This document shows, one piece after another, positions 54,337 through 62,786 of a stretch of DNA of 64,000 nucleotides. The notes under the pieces are model-generated. The model saw only the letters and a program-made list of their open reading frames with translations, made no database searches and was not told the origin of the DNA. Numbering within the stretch: position 1 is the stretch's first letter; the number at the start of each line of letters is the position of its first letter. The stretch covers positions 4,154,001 through 4,218,000 of the forward strand of contig CBDFGN010000006.1 in assembly GCA_965247065.1 (NCBI GenBank), written 5' to 3'. Position numbers and translations under genes: made by a program. This DNA comes from CBDFGN01 sp965247065 (GTDB taxonomy: Bacteria > Bacteroidota > Bacteroidia > Cytophagales > Cyclobacteriaceae).

Positions 54337-56952
54337 CTACTTCTTCCTCATCAATGTCTGGATCTCATTTAACTTAAGCAGGGCCTCCACCGGAGAGATG
54401 GTATTTATGTCGAGTCCATCCAGGATCTTCTTTACTTCAACAAGGTTGGGGTCCAGTTCGAAAAGGTTCAGTTGCTGACTACTTGGTAGTTCACTGAGCG
54501 TATCACCGGCATCCTCGCCGATCTTATCCTTTTCCAGCTGACCCATGATCTGGTTAGCCCTGATGACTACGGGATTGGGCATTCCAGCCATTTGAGCTAC
54601 ATGAATCCCGAAGCTATGCTGACTGCTTCCGGGCTCCAGTTTTCGCAGGAAGATCACCTTTTTCCCGACCTCTTTGACCGACACGTTGTAGTTCTGCACG
54701 CCTCGAAGGTCATTTTCAAGTTGACTCAGTTCGTGATAGTGAGTGGCAAATAAGGTTTTAGCTTTATGGCGGGGATGATTGTGGAGGTGCTCGACAATCG
54801 CCCAGGCAATTGAGATGCCATCATAGGTGCTGGTCCCCCGCCCAATTTCATCCATCAGGATCAAGCTGCGGTCGCTGAGATTATTCAGTATGCTAGCCGT
54901 TTCGATCATTTCTACCATGAAAGTGGATTCTCCTCGGGAAAGGTTGTCGGAGGCTCCGACCCGGGTGAACACCTTGTCCACGATCCCTATGTTGGCCGCC
55001 GCTGCGGGAACAAACGAACCCATTTGGGCCATGAGCACTATCAGGGCGGTTTGCCGCAAAAGCGCTGACTTACCGGACATGTTAGGCCCGGTAATTATCA
55101 GGATCTGCTGTTCTTCGTTGTCAAGCAAAAGATCGTTGGGTACATACTCTTCTCCAGGGGGCAACTGCCATTCAATAACAGGATGTCGCCCTTTTTTTAT
55201 GTCGAGCCGCTTGGAATTGTTTATTTCGGGCTTGATGTAATTGTTGTCGATAGCGGTCTGAGCCAATGAAAGATAGCAGTCAACTTGGGCCAATATCCGG
55301 GCATCCATTTGAATGGAGGCCAGGAATTCCCTAGCGCCCTCAACCAAGGCCTGGTACAACCCACTCTCTATGACCGCGATTTTGTCTTCGGCTGTCAGGA
55401 TCTTCTCTTCATATTCCTTGAGTTCCTCAGTGATGTAGCGCTCTGCATTCACCAGGGTCTGTTTCCGGATCCAGTTTTGGGGTACCTTGTCCTTATGGGC
55501 ATGAGTCACCTCCAGATAGTAACCGAAGACCTTATTATAGGCTACTTTAAGCGATGAAATTCCGGTATTCTCCGTCTCCCGGCGCTGCAATTGGGCCAGG
55601 AAATCTTTTCCTGAAAAAGCTATTTGCCGAAGCTGATCCAATTCCTCATTGACTCCTTCATTGATCACGTTTCCCTGGTTGGCAAGCAGAGGGGGCTCGG
55701 GATTAAGCTCGTTTTCCATCCGGATCGCCAGCGCCTGACAAAGATCCAGTTCACGGGCCAATTCCTTAAACTGAATAGACTTAGATTGAGTTAGCGACAA
55801 TTCAATCAGCGGTAGTTGATTTAAGGCCGTTTTGAGTTGTCCCATTTCCCTGGGATTGACCCTATTCACCGCGACCTTAGAAATTATGCGCTCCAGGTCG
55901 CCCACTGGCTTCAACTGATCTTGCAGGGACTCCAGAAGGTGCGGGTTATCTACCAAAGCTTCTACGATATTCAGACGTGCCTCTATTTTCCTGAGATCTT
56001 TCAAGGGGAGCAAGACCCACTTGGAAATCAGCCGTGCCCCCATGGGGCAGATGGTCTTGTCCAGAACCTGCATCAACGGAATTCCGCCTTCCTGCTGAGG
56101 AGCGACTAGCTCAAGGTTTCGGATAGTAAATTTATCCAGCCAAACATGCTGATCCTGTTCAATTCTGGAAATGGAGGTGATGTGCTCCAGTTCCTTGTGT
56201 TCCGTATCTTCCAGATAGTGAAGGATCGCCCCTGCGGCAATAATTCCTTCCCGAATACTATCGATGCCAAACCCCTTAAGAGATTGGGTCCCGAAATGCT
56301 CGGTAAGCTTCTGATGGGCATAGTCGTAGGCAAATACCCAGTCCTCAAGACCCAGATAGTGGAAATCTTCATTCAGCAATTCCAGGCATTGGGCTTTGTT
56401 ACCCTTAGAAAACACCACCTCAGCAGGCTTCAAACTTTGGAGCAGCTTATCAATATATTCCTGGGTTCCACTGGAGGCAAGAAATTCTCCAGTGGAAAGG
56501 TCCAGGAAGGAAATACCGATGATGTCTCCGGAAGGAAATATCGAGGCCAGATAATTATTCTCGGATTTCTCCAAGACTTTGTCGTTCAATGTGAGCCCGG
56601 GAGTGACCAGTTCGGTAATGCCTCGTTTGACGATTCCTTTGGCGGCTTTTGGGTCTTCCAGCTGGTCGCAAACCGCGACCCGGTACCCCGAACGGACCAG
56701 CTTTGGCAAGTAAGAATCCAGGGAATGATGAGGGAAACCGGCCAACTCGATATGGGAGGATGCTCCATTAGCTCTTTTGGTAAGAACAATATCAAGGACC
56801 TGGCTGGCCTTTACAGCGTCCTCACCAAAAGTCTCGTAAAAATCTCCAACTCTAAAAAGCAACAGCGCACCTGGATGCCGGGCCTTGATGGCATTGTATT
56901 GTTTCATCAAAGGAGTTTCCTTTAACTCTTTCTTCTGTTGAGTTACGGGCAT
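54337..56952 (-). CDS. mutS: DNA mismatch repair protein MutS
   Basis: 871 residues. The N-terminal mismatch-sensing motif GDFYETF (Phe38-x-Glu40) marks a true MutS1. Walker A GPNMSGKSALLRQ is near residue 621, Walker B ILMDEIGRGTSTYDG and LFATHYHEL follow. The C-terminal helix-turn-helix/dimer region ends QTLMRKK. It recognises base mismatches and recruits MutL in postreplicative repair. The gene stands alone between tRNA-Leu and the divergently transcribed TrmH-type methyltransferase. Start chosen at 56952 (ATG). Confidence 0.97.
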   Translation of the reverse strand: MPVTQQKKELKETPLMKQYNAIKARHPGALLLFRVGDFYETFGEDAVKASQVLDIVLTKRANGASSHIELAGFPHHSLDSYLPKLVRSGYRVAVCDQLEDPKAAKGIVKRGITELVTPGLTLNDKVLEKSENNYLASIFPSGDIIGISFLDLSTGEFLASSGTQEYIDKLLQSLKPAEVVFSKGNKAQCLELLNEDFHYLGLEDWVFAYDYAHQKLTEHFGTQSLKGFGIDSIREGIIAAGAILHYLEDTEHKELEHITSISRIEQDQHVWLDKFTIRNLELVAPQQEGGIPLMQVLDKTICPMGARLISKWVLLPLKDLRKIEARLNIVEALVDNPHLLESLQDQLKPVGDLERIISKVAVNRVNPREMGQLKTALNQLPLIELSLTQSKSIQFKELARELDLCQALAIRMENELNPEPPLLANQGNVINEGVNEELDQLRQIAFSGKDFLAQLQRRETENTGISSLKVAYNKVFGYYLEVTHAHKDKVPQNWIRKQTLVNAERYITEELKEYEEKILTAEDKIAVIESGLYQALVEGAREFLASIQMDARILAQVDCYLSLAQTAIDNNYIKPEINNSKRLDIKKGRHPVIEWQLPPGEEYVPNDLLLDNEEQQILIITGPNMSGKSALLRQTALIVLMAQMGSFVPAAAANIGIVDKVFTRVGASDNLSRGESTFMVEMIETASILNNLSDRSLILMDEIGRGTSTYDGISIAWAIVEHLHNHPRHKAKTLFATHYHELSQLENDLRGVQNYNVSVKEVGKKVIFLRKLEPGSSQHSFGIHVAQMAGMPNPVVIRANQIMGQLEKDKIGEDAGDTLSELPSSQQLNLFELDPNLVEVKKILDGLDINTISPVEALLKLNEIQTLMRKK

Positions 56953-57087
56953 CAGGCAGACGAAAACACAGGGCTGAGGTGCTGAATCAAATTATCTTAA
57001 ATTTACCACGAATATCATGGTTGTACCAATTAAATGGGCCGGATTTGGTGCAGGATTTGAACATTTTTGTCATCCCCGCTTTACCCC

Positions 57088-57621
57088 ATGAGAAAGCTCA
57101 AAAATGAAGAGTTAGAAAGGCTTACCGTGGAAGAGTTTAAGCGGGTTCGCAAGCGGCCGGTGACACTGGTTCTTGATAACGTCCGCAGCCTGAATAATGT
57201 AGGATCAGCCTTCCGAACTGCGGATGCTTTTCGGATCGAAAGGATTTGTCTCTGCGGAATAACCGGTACCCCACCTCATAGAGAGATCCATAAAACTGCC
57301 CTGGGAGCGACGGAATCGGTTGACTGGCTGCATGAGGAAGACCCGGCTGTGGTCGTGGAGGAGCTTAAATCAACTGGGCATCGAATCGTCTTGCTTGAGC
57401 AGACTGACCAGTCGGTGCCTCTCTCCGAATTCGATCCGGGGTCTGATAACAAATGGTGCTTTGTTTTTGGGAACGAGGTATACGGCATAACCGAATCCTT
57501 GATACCCTTGGCGGATTACTGGGTAGAGATACCTCAGTTCGGAACCAAGCATTCCTTGAATATTTCAGTAAGCATAGGGATCGTCTTGTGGGATTTTCTT
57601 TCGAAAACAGGATTTCGGTGA
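57088..57621 (+). CDS. TrmH family (SpoU) RNA 2'-O-methyltransferase
   Basis: 177 residues from the ATG at 57088; an earlier TTG at 57067 would add MSSPLYP and seems less likely. SpoU motifs: motif 1 NVRSLNNVGSAFRTADAF, motif 2 CFVFGNEVYGI and motif 3 HSLNISVSIGIVLWDFL. It forms a knotted (SPOUT) fold and methylates the 2'-OH of a tRNA or rRNA nucleotide; the target is not decidable. Divergent from mutS. Confidence 0.92.
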   Translation: MRKLKNEELERLTVEEFKRVRKRPVTLVLDNVRSLNNVGSAFRTADAFRIERICLCGITGTPPHREIHKTALGATESVDWLHEEDPAVVVEELKSTGHRIVLLEQTDQSVPLSEFDPGSDNKWCFVFGNEVYGITESLIPLADYWVEIPQFGTKHSLNISVSIGIVLWDFLSKTGFR

Positions 57622-57776
57622 GGCAACTCACCGTCCCTTGCCACCGTCTTTCGGTCCCCTTTTACAATTTAGCCGTCCATCGCCCTTCCATCTACATTCT
57701 TTTGCGCAAGGTGCGGGTCTCCTGACGCGGTACATTATGACTCCCCAAATAGAGGGTCGGTGAGGGTTAATTACTC

Positions 57777-58330
57777 TCACAAACAATCAACCCTGTAAAG
57801 CAGGCCATTGACCCGGGCGTCAAGCCAGGGGGTATTGAAAGAACCAAACAGCGGTCCAATTCCTCTACTATAATTCTGAAATTCAATTATTGATGGATCT
57901 GCGGGAAACGTGACTTGAAGACTGGGGTTTACTACATCGATAGTATCACCCGGTTGCGCCCTGTACATAATCCCAAATCCATTCGAATCTCCACTGGCTA
58001 GAAAATAGAGCTTTAACCCATCCGAGGAAAGGCCCATCATAGAAAGTCGAAAGCCAAGGAAGACCTGTGCAGGTCCTTCCTGAAGTCCGGCTACTTCCAA
58101 AACCTCACCTATTGAACTGAAGTACAATCTCTTGTGGAATAGCAATTCCAGGCCAAACGGATCCCGTGTCCTGGAATCAAAACCAGGTTACTTCTCCAAT
58201 AATTACCCTCCTGGAAAGGAAACCACCCCAAATCTCTGTTAACAGGCGGCTGCTCAGGGCATTTTTCTTTCTTGCACGAGCAATATATTAGAACCGGCAA
58301 AAGGAGGACCAGGAATCTTGAAAAAGGCAT
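57777..58330 (-). pseudogene. Lipoprotein of unknown function, apparent one-base frameshift
   Basis: ATG at 58330 opens a lipobox signal (RFLVLLLPVLIYCSC) and continues KKEKCPEQPPVNRDLGWFPF, QEGNYWRSNLVL, then drops out of frame. In the next frame the protein goes on DSRTRDPFGLELLFHKRLYF, SSIGEVLEVAGLQ and ends VNGLLYRVDCL at 57777. One missing base near 58175-58184 (TTTTGATTCC, where one more G gives LVLDSRTRDP) restores one protein of about 184 residues. Function not recognised. A sequencing error or a young pseudogene. Confidence 0.65.
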
Positions 58331-58850
58331 TCTTTTTTTGCTTTATCTGAATTTAATGATTACAGCTAAGTATAACAATGAAAGCGGATGCGGGAGCCGT
58401 GTATCCGGTCCTGGGTTTCGAGGCATTAGTCCATCCCCCGCCTGGATTGGTTCCTTCGATTGGTTCATTCATTAAGATTCGGGACGATTTCTCCCACTTT
58501 AATTGTATGCAGGACTCTGCTCAACCGAGTTTTACGACGATTGCTGGAAAATACTCAGACAACCTGAGACTGGCCGATGGTACGACATTCGAACGGTCCG
58601 AAGTCGATCTGAGGCGGAAGCTCATCAAATACTATTTATCACAAAAAGATCACGGCACGTGTACCAAAGCCTCAGAAATCCTACCAAACACATTGACTTA
58701 AACGTTTGGCTGTTAAAAAAAAGACCCTCCAAGCGTCCTATTTCTCATATTCAGGACCCTTTTGAGCATGAGACAAAAACGTTAAATTTTTGTGAAGATT
58801 ACACAATAACTAACTCGTTTCTTTGATTAGAAACCAAAAGAAACTATGAA
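58331..58850. other. Gene-free stretch upstream of the duplicated lipoprotein
   Basis: Two overlapping plus-strand frames of about 107 codons exist but neither resembles a known family and they have no good start context. A hairpin-prone stretch at 58382-58412 recalls the end of a group II intron. The last 100 bp, with an A-rich segment before ATG 58851, is probably the leader of the downstream gene. Confidence 0.35.
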
Positions 58851-59744
58851 ATGAAAAAGATTCTTACTTTTAGCACCGCAGTGGGCTTCGGCATCGCCTG
58901 TATGATGATGTTCTGGAGCTGCAGCAGCGATGACTCGGTACCGGGTCCTTCCAATTCAGATCTGACAGTTAGCATATCCGGTCTTGAGGATTTGGGTACG
59001 GGTTACGCTTACGAAGGGTGGATCATTGTCAGTGGTGCTCCGGTTTCGACCGGCACGTTCACTGTGGATGGGAGCGGCACCTTGTCACAAACCACCTTCT
59101 CAATGGATGCCATCAGTTTAACGGCGGCTACCATGTTTGTACTTTCTATCGAGCCGGCGCCGGACTCCGATCCATCTCCGGCAGCCACTAAAATATTGTC
59201 GGGTGCATTTTCCGGCACTGGGGCAACCTTGAGCACGGCAACCGTCGGAGCCGATTTCACAAGTTCCACGGGCAAGTATATTGTCGCAACTCCTACCGGC
59301 ACGGGAGCCTCAGAGGAAGAGTTCAGCGGCATCTGGTTTTTAGACAATAGCTCCGGAGCGCCAGCGGTGGGATTGGATCTTCCGACCCTTGAGGCAGGTT
59401 GGAAATATGAAGGATGGGTTGTGATCAACGGAACCCCGGTAACTACTGGCGCGTTTACCAGCTTAGACGCCGCTGATGACAGTGCTCCGTTTAGTGGGGC
59501 GAATTCGGGACCTCCGTTTCCCGGGGAAGATTTTTTGACCAATGCTCCCTCTGGCCTGGTATTTCCGACCGATATCCGGGGCATGACGGCGGTGATCTCT
59601 GTAGAGCCCGATCCGGACAACAGCGATTCGCCTTTCACACTAAAACCGCTGGCGGGCGGAATTCCCGCTGCCCTATCCGGAAGTCCGGAAAGTTTAAACA
59701 ACAATGTGTCTGCCAGTTTTCCCTCAGGGACCGTCAGCAGGTAG
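58851..59744 (+). CDS. Lipoprotein with internally duplicated domain (anti-sigma-factor-like)
   Basis: 297 residues. The signal peptide ends in a lipobox (MMFWSCSS). Two copies of one motif are seen: GYAYEGWIIVSGAPVSTGTF near residue 50 and GWKYEGWVVINGTPVTTGAF near 185, each followed by a segment ending in VLSIEPAPDSD/VISVEPDPDNSD. The YEGWxVxxGxPVxTGxF pattern recalls the extracytoplasmic C-terminal domain of RskA-like anti-sigma factors, but no anti-sigma domain precedes it here. Probably a surface or periplasmic lipoprotein. It ends in a strong terminator directly before the intron. Confidence 0.75.
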   Translation: MKKILTFSTAVGFGIACMMMFWSCSSDDSVPGPSNSDLTVSISGLEDLGTGYAYEGWIIVSGAPVSTGTFTVDGSGTLSQTTFSMDAISLTAATMFVLSIEPAPDSDPSPAATKILSGAFSGTGATLSTATVGADFTSSTGKYIVATPTGTGASEEEFSGIWFLDNSSGAPAVGLDLPTLEAGWKYEGWVVINGTPVTTGAFTSLDAADDSAPFSGANSGPPFPGEDFLTNAPSGLVFPTDIRGMTAVISVEPDPDNSDSPFTLKPLAGGIPAALSGSPESLNNNVSASFPSGTVSR

Positions 59745-59774
59745 CATCTTCTATTTTTTTTTAGGTAAATATGA

Positions 59775-59810
59775 GGCCGTCCCGTTTGCTTGTGGGGCGG
59801 CCCTTTTTTA
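59775..59810 (+). terminator. Rho-independent terminator of the duplicated lipoprotein gene
   Basis: Stem GGCCGTCCC / GGGGCGGCC (59775-59783 and 59794-59802) with a 10-base loop, then CTTTTTTA. The group II intron begins 3 bp downstream. Confidence 0.9.
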
Positions 59811-60175
59811 TGGTGCGCCCGGCAGGGCGCAAATACTTGGAGGTGAAAGTCCTCTATACGCCCGATAAGGGGAAGTATTAGCTGAACGGCAAGGTCACTA
59901 TCGTGAGGTATTTGCTGAAGGAAGCTGAAGGCAAAGCACTGACCTGACGAACAGGAACTGCATATTAGGCATGCCTATTGGGTGAGGAGGCCATTATCTC
60001 TAAAGCCCTATGCTTATATGGAAAGTAGGTATGTAGATGCAGCAGGTATAAGTGTGAAGGTATTTGCGCATTACCCGGGGAGATCTCGGGGGGGCACCCT
60101 CCCCGAGAAGTCAGCAGCAGCCATAGTAGTCCAGCTAACTATCTGGACGAAGGGCAGAACTTAGTATTAAGACTT

Positions 60176-61621
60176 ATGGATTTATTGTTAACGTACGGGG
60201 CTGGAGTGGCAGAAGTTGATCCTGAGATGGATCAAGCTAATCGAGGAAGTATTGTTCGGAAAACAAGAGATAGCCGAATGAGTGCGACAAACCAGACGGG
60301 GAACAGTAAAGACAAGAGTCAGGAGCCGATTAAGCTCATGGAGCAAATAGTTAGTCGGGAGAACATGACCAGGGCTTACAAAAGAGTGGTTAAGAACAAA
60401 GGTGTAGCAGGAGTAGATGGCCTGCGCATATCAGAGTTAAAAGCCTATCTGCATAGCAACTGGTCACATGTCAAAGCCACCTTGTTGAATGGCGACTATT
60501 ATCCCTTACCGGTAAAGAAAGTAACGATTCCCAAGCCAGGAGGCGGAGAACGGATACTGGGCATACCCACGGTAATAGATCGCTTAATCCAACAGGGCAT
60601 CCACCAAATATTAAGCCCGCTATATGACCGGGGCTTTTCGAAGTGGAGCTATGGTTTTCGAGAAAGGCGCAGCACGTTGCAAGCCGTTCAACAATCGAAA
60701 ATCCATATCCAATCAGGGAAACGTTGGGTCATAGACATGGACTTGAGCAAATTCTTCGACGAAGTAAATCATGAAAGGCTACAATCGAAGCTACGTAAGG
60801 AGATCAAGGATCGACGCGTCATCCATCTGATCGACAGGTATCTTAGAAGTGGCATGATGATGAATGGGATAGAAGAGCGCCGAACCAAAGGCACACCACA
60901 GGGGAGTCCTCTCTCCCCATTGCTGTCCAACATAGTTTTAGATGAGTTGGATCAAGAACTGGAAAAGAGGGGACACCGGTTCGTTCGCTATGCCGACGAC
61001 TTCCAGATATACGTAGGGAGTAAACGGACGGCAGAACGTGTGATGGACAACCTGACAGGATTTATTGAAGTAAAGCTGAAGCTGAAAGTCAATAAAACCA
61101 AGAGTGCCATTGACCGCCCTTGGAACCGTAACTTTCTGGGATACAGCTTTACCTCCCACAAGGAAACAAAGCTTCGGGTATCACGGGAAAGTATTAAAAG
61201 GCTAAAAGGGAAGTTAAAGGAGAAGTTTCGTCAGGGAAAGGGACGGAACCTAGGAAAGTTCATAGCCGACGACCTTAATCCACTACTGAAAGGCTGGATT
61301 ATCTACTTTTCAGGAAGCGAGACAAAAGGTTTCAGCAATGAACTGGACAGCTGGATCAGGCGACATTTACGAAAGATAAAATGGCGTCAGATGAAACGTT
61401 CCTGGACACGTGCGCAAACTTTGATTGGCAGAGGGCTTCCAGAGGAAACCGCTATCCAATCATCCTTTAACCAGCGCGGTGCGTGGTGGAATAGTGGGGC
61501 AAGGCACATGAATTTTGCCTATCCCACAGGTTATTTTGACCGAATTGGTCTCGTGACATTGCAGCATGAACACAGTCGGTATCATCTATTGATTAACACT
61601 AAGAACCGCCGTGATACGTGA
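60176..61621 (+). CDS. ltrA: Group II intron reverse transcriptase/maturase
   Basis: 481 residues. RT core: RAYKRVVKNKGVAGVDG, ILGIPTVIDRLIQQGI, FSKWSYGFRERRS, WVIDMDLSKFFDEVNHERL, GTPQGSPLSPLLSNIVLDEL and catalytic YADD near residue 272. The maturase (GIIM) part LNPLLKGWIIYFSGSE and WIRRHLRKIKWRQMKR follows. The C-terminus (RGAWWNSGARHMNFAYPTGY, FDRIGLVTL) is typical of this RT group. No HNH endonuclease domain, as usual for class C. The last codons overlap domain V of the ribozyme. The first 35 residues are poorly conserved and the true start may be internal. It splices and mobilises the intron. Confidence 0.93.
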   Translation: MDLLLTYGAGVAEVDPEMDQANRGSIVRKTRDSRMSATNQTGNSKDKSQEPIKLMEQIVSRENMTRAYKRVVKNKGVAGVDGLRISELKAYLHSNWSHVKATLLNGDYYPLPVKKVTIPKPGGGERILGIPTVIDRLIQQGIHQILSPLYDRGFSKWSYGFRERRSTLQAVQQSKIHIQSGKRWVIDMDLSKFFDEVNHERLQSKLRKEIKDRRVIHLIDRYLRSGMMMNGIEERRTKGTPQGSPLSPLLSNIVLDELDQELEKRGHRFVRYADDFQIYVGSKRTAERVMDNLTGFIEVKLKLKVNKTKSAIDRPWNRNFLGYSFTSHKETKLRVSRESIKRLKGKLKEKFRQGKGRNLGKFIADDLNPLLKGWIIYFSGSETKGFSNELDSWIRRHLRKIKWRQMKRSWTRAQTLIGRGLPEETAIQSSFNQRGAWWNSGARHMNFAYPTGYFDRIGLVTLQHEHSRYHLLINTKNRRDT

Positions 61622-61638
61622 ACCGTACGTCCGGTGGT
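61605..61638 (+). ncRNA. Group II intron domain V
   Basis: A 34-nt hairpin: ACCGCCG (61605-61611) pairs with CGGTGGT (61632-61638), with an inner TACG/CGTA stem. It is followed by GTGAGAGG, the usual linker to domain VI. It is the catalytic core of the ribozyme. Confidence 0.85.
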
Positions 61639-61705
61639 GTGAGAGGGTTAAAGTAAAGAATCTCCTTTGTGGATTGCCGCAGGTTTAAAAGTTTCTTTAC
61701 TTTAC

Positions 61706-62348
61706 TCGATCCATACTGCGAAATGCGGGGAGACGCTCGCGGATCTCTATTCCTAGGTTTTGAAACTTGATCCTGGAATAACAAACAGGGCCCAACAGTG
61801 AGGTCGCTCTAGACAATCAGGGAAATGGCATTCTAATCCAGCAATGTCCTGGAGAATGCCCAACAAAGGCTAGCATAGATCTGACAGGCGAGACATCCGA
61901 GCGGAGCCGACCAAATTTATTCGCCGACTTTGATTTGGTTCCCGAAAGGCAGGTCTGCCCAATTTCTAAACAAAGTTGCCGAGTAGGGAGTCTTTCGGTC
62001 CTTTCAGTGCCGATCGGCTCCGGTCCTGGGGCCCTCGAGGAGAGGAATGAGCGTTTTTCCACCTTGAGGGAGCTAGTCAGATTTTTAGATAAAGAGTGGT
62101 TCTTGCCCAAAGGGTAAAGTGGAGGAGAAGGAGCAATTCATTATCAAGTCACTCCGATTCACCGGTTTAGATGCTGAGATTCAATTCCGCATCTAGTGGT
62201 AAAACCCATCAGAAATGCGCAGGATGTTGAAGGTCCGTCCCCCGTCCCCCTCTACCTCCAACGTTGCTCCGTCAACCTCGCCCCTCATATCGGATTTTTC
62301 TTCCACTGGGGTTCCAATAGTGCATAATTCCGTATTTTCGTTCTAACC
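61706..62348. other. Gene-free stretch after the intron
   Basis: About 640 bp. Short frames on both strands show no recognisable family. The plus-strand peptide GALEERNERFSTLRELVRFL, DKEWFLPKG, near 62030-62117, is mildly protein-like and may be a relic of a gene interrupted or replaced around the intron. The last 100 bp before the cupin gene are presumably its leader. Nothing else is seen. Confidence 0.4.
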
Positions 62349-62711
62349 ATGAACAAGTACATACTCCAGAACGACCCCTTTAATGTCCCAACCGATGGCC
62401 TGAAGCTCATCGAAGAACATTTTGGCAATGCCAGCAACCAATATCCCGATTGTAGTATATCCTATATGGAGGCGCCACCCCGATGGAAAGAACCTTTCCA
62501 GAACCCTGAATTCGACGAATTCATCCTGCTGCTAAAAGGGAAGTTGATGGTAAACATCGATGGCGAAAAGCTACTGGTCAGGCGGGCAGAGTCTCTTCTG
62601 GTTCGAAAAGGATTCCGGGTCCGTTTCTACAACCCGTTTGATGATCCGGCCAAGTTTTGGTCCATTTGCTTACCTCCGTTTACCCTTGATAATGTCCACC
62701 GTGAGCCATAG
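62349..62711 (+). CDS. Cupin domain protein
   Basis: 120 residues. A single cupin barrel is suggested by PRWKEPFQNPEFDEFILLLK, GKLMVNIDGEKLLVRRAESL and LVRKGFRVRFYNPFDDPAKF. Histidines of the classical metal site are weak (FDEF replaces the usual HxH), so metal binding is uncertain. Cupins of this size include ethanolamine-utilisation and sugar-binding or regulatory types; the role here is unknown. It lies 75 bp before fumC. Confidence 0.75.
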   Translation: MNKYILQNDPFNVPTDGLKLIEEHFGNASNQYPDCSISYMEAPPRWKEPFQNPEFDEFILLLKGKLMVNIDGEKLLVRRAESLLVRKGFRVRFYNPFDDPAKFWSICLPPFTLDNVHREP

Positions 62712-62786
62712 AGGCCAGTATTTCTGGAGTTGTTTTAGTAAATTTACCTGTTCAAAGACGCCAAGAATGTTTAATGAATAATAAAT

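Larger units (their letters stand above)
59813..61705 (+). mobile_element. Group II intron (IIC-like) inserted after a terminator
   Basis: The 5' end GTGCGCCC fits the GUGYG group II start; the first bases fold GCGCCCGGCAGGGCGC and GGAGGTGAAAGTCCTC follows. It encodes a reverse transcriptase/maturase (60176-61621). Domain V (61605-61638) is a 34-nt hairpin, and domain VI has AAAGTAAAGAA (61650-61660) pairing with TTCTTTACTTT (61693-61703), ending in AC. The total, 1893 nt, fits class C. The insertion directly after the stem-loop and T-tract of a terminator is the target preference of group IIC introns. Boundaries good to a few bases; exon-binding pairings not worked out. Confidence 0.85.

Noticed and set aside
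58378..58412. Hairpin-prone stretch resembling domain V of a group II intron
   Set aside because: It is too short for a 34-nt domain V, the stem has mismatches, and no RT remnant or domain VI follows within the next 400 bp.
58378..58826. Two overlapping plus-strand frames of about 107 codons
   Set aside because: Neither resembles a known family and both have poor start context; probably chance open frames.
61817..62117. Short frames on both strands after the intron
   Set aside because: No recognisable domain, overlapping one another, and not supported by a start or neighbour context.
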